Shown in pieces: positions 6,673 through 7,302 of a stretch of DNA of 7,302 nt (position 1 is its first letter; the number at the start of each line of letters is the position of its first letter). The notes beneath the pieces are model-generated. The model made no database searches. It saw only the letters and a program-made list of their open reading frames with translations, and was not told the origin of the DNA. The translations under genes and the position numbers were made by a program. Origin of the DNA: an uncultured delta proteobacterium (lineage in GTDB: Bacteria; Myxococcota_A; Polyangia; Polyangiales; Polyangiaceae); contig CAIOHM010000546.1 of assembly GCA_903858055.1 (NCBI GenBank), positions 1-7,302 of the forward strand. The letters run 5' to 3'.

Positions 6673-7302
6673 ATGACGACCGAAGAATCCACGACGCCGA
6701 TCCACGCATTCGTTCGCAGCGACGTCGTTCGCTCTGCTTTCGTTTCGCCGCTCGAAGCGAGCGGGTGGTCGATGGCGCCGCTCCGCGATTCGACCGATCT
6801 CGCCGCGCTCCTGCGCGATGCGCCTTATGCCGTTCTCCTCGTCGACTCCTCGGCGGCGCCGCCCATGCCCGGCCCGTGGATTCAAGGCCTCTTCGTGGGC
6901 TCCGGGGAAGCGCCCGATGGCCTCGCGGCTCGCCCGTTCTCGACGCCCGTGGGCCAGCTCGCGGCCGACCTGCGCCGCCTCGCGTTCACGGCGCAGCTCG
7001 CCGCGCTTCGCGCCGGCCGCGTGCACCAAGCGCGCGGCTTCCTCGAAGACGTCCCGCTCCGCTCCTGCCTCGCGGCGCTCGTGGGGCGCAAGGCGAGCGG
7101 GACCGTTCGCTTTACGAGCGGCCGCGGCGAGGGCTGCATCTACGTACGCGAGGGCCGCATCATCGACGTCGAGGTCGCGAGCCTGCGCGGGGAAGAGGCG
7201 CTCGCGCGCTTGCTCGCGTGGAGCGAGGCCAGCGTGCACGTGGCCGAGGGCACCGTGCTGGGCGACGCGCTCATCACGCGCGCGACCGACGACGTGTTCT
7301 CC
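6673..7302 (+). CDS. Pseudo-receiver plus DUF4388 (PATAN-like) protein, C-terminus cut by window edge
   Basis: From the ATG at 6673 the frame stays open for 210 residues to the right edge. GAGG at 6659-6662, 10 nt upstream, supports this start. Residues 9-103 look like a shortened receiver fold: an N-terminal strand, AVLLVDSS (53-60) at the usual phospho-acceptor strand with Asp58, GLFVGSG (72-78) at the fourth strand, and ARPFSTPVGQLAADLRRL (86-103) where receivers have KPF and the last helix. The N-terminal acidic pair is absent and Lys is replaced by Arg87. Residues about 122-195 match DUF4388: GFLEDVPLRSCLAALVGRKASG opening (122-143, read as two segments), a beta strand pair, IYVREGRIIDVEV (156-168), then GEEALARLLAW (173-183). 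DUF4388 occurs in signalling proteins of Myxococcota and cyanobacteria, often beside receivers, and is thought to mediate protein interaction. Further domains may follow beyond the window. The gene is divergent from the HEAT-like gene. Confidence 0.85.
   Translation, partial: MTTEESTTPIHAFVRSDVVRSAFVSPLEASGWSMAPLRDSTDLAALLRDAPYAVLLVDSSAAPPMPGPWIQGLFVGSGEAPDGLAARPFSTPVGQLAADLRRLAFTAQLAALRAGRVHQARGFLEDVPLRSCLAALVGRKASGTVRFTSGRGEGCIYVREGRIIDVEVASLRGEEALARLLAWSEASVHVAEGTVLGDALITRATDDVFS

Noticed and set aside
6367..7239. Minus-strand open frame of 290 codons opposite the DUF4388 gene
   Set aside because: It is Arg/Ala-rich with no domain, and the opposite strand shows a good ribosome-binding site and DUF4388 motifs.
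6582..7302. Plus-strand open frame from an ATG at 6582 with GAGG 9 nt upstream, open to the right edge
   Set aside because: The start context is attractive, but the frame is +1 to the DUF4388 frame and gives an Arg-rich, domain-free product, so it is a shadow.

Overview
The window is dense, very GC-rich bacterial DNA with strong GC bias at third codon positions. It has six protein genes, two of them cut by the window edges, and only four short intergenic gaps (104, 91, 77 and 151 nt). The gene content suggests a member of the Myxococcota or a related delta-proteobacterial lineage: a very large soluble hybrid histidine kinase, a DUF4388 protein with a receiver-like front end, a HEAT-like protein of a delta-proteobacterial type, and a LolA/LolB-like lipoprotein. 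This placement is inference from protein types and base composition. There is no rRNA, tRNA or mobile gene to anchor it.

Layout. Left block, minus strand: a 1266-residue hybrid sensor kinase (4326 down to 526) is followed, with a 28-nt overlap, by a putative outer-membrane lipoprotein gene that runs off the left edge (553 to 1). Divergent from the kinase, across a 104-nt gap, is a secreted YceI-family protein on the plus strand (4431-4967). A strong hairpin-plus-T-run terminator follows it (4988-5023). Converging on that terminator from the right is a minus-strand pair: a HEAT-like repeat protein (6521 to 5397) and a small putative zinc-ribbon-like protein (5319 to 5059). Divergent from the HEAT-like gene, across 151 nt, a pseudo-receiver/DUF4388 gene starts at 6673 on the plus strand and runs off the right edge.

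How the genes may work together. The kinase has all catalytic motifs and one intact C-terminal receiver, so it can plausibly relay phosphate from His722 to Asp1192. No output regulator or histidine phosphotransferase is encoded here, so the relay must leave the window. The overlap suggests that the lipoprotein is translated together with the kinase. The other genes are not obviously linked to it.

I found no CRISPR array, insertion sequence, toxin-antitoxin or defence module, biosynthetic cluster or repeat family. This looks like ordinary chromosomal sequence. The most notable points are two degenerate receiver domains in different genes, the kinase/lipoprotein overlap, and the altered cysteine pattern of the small protein.
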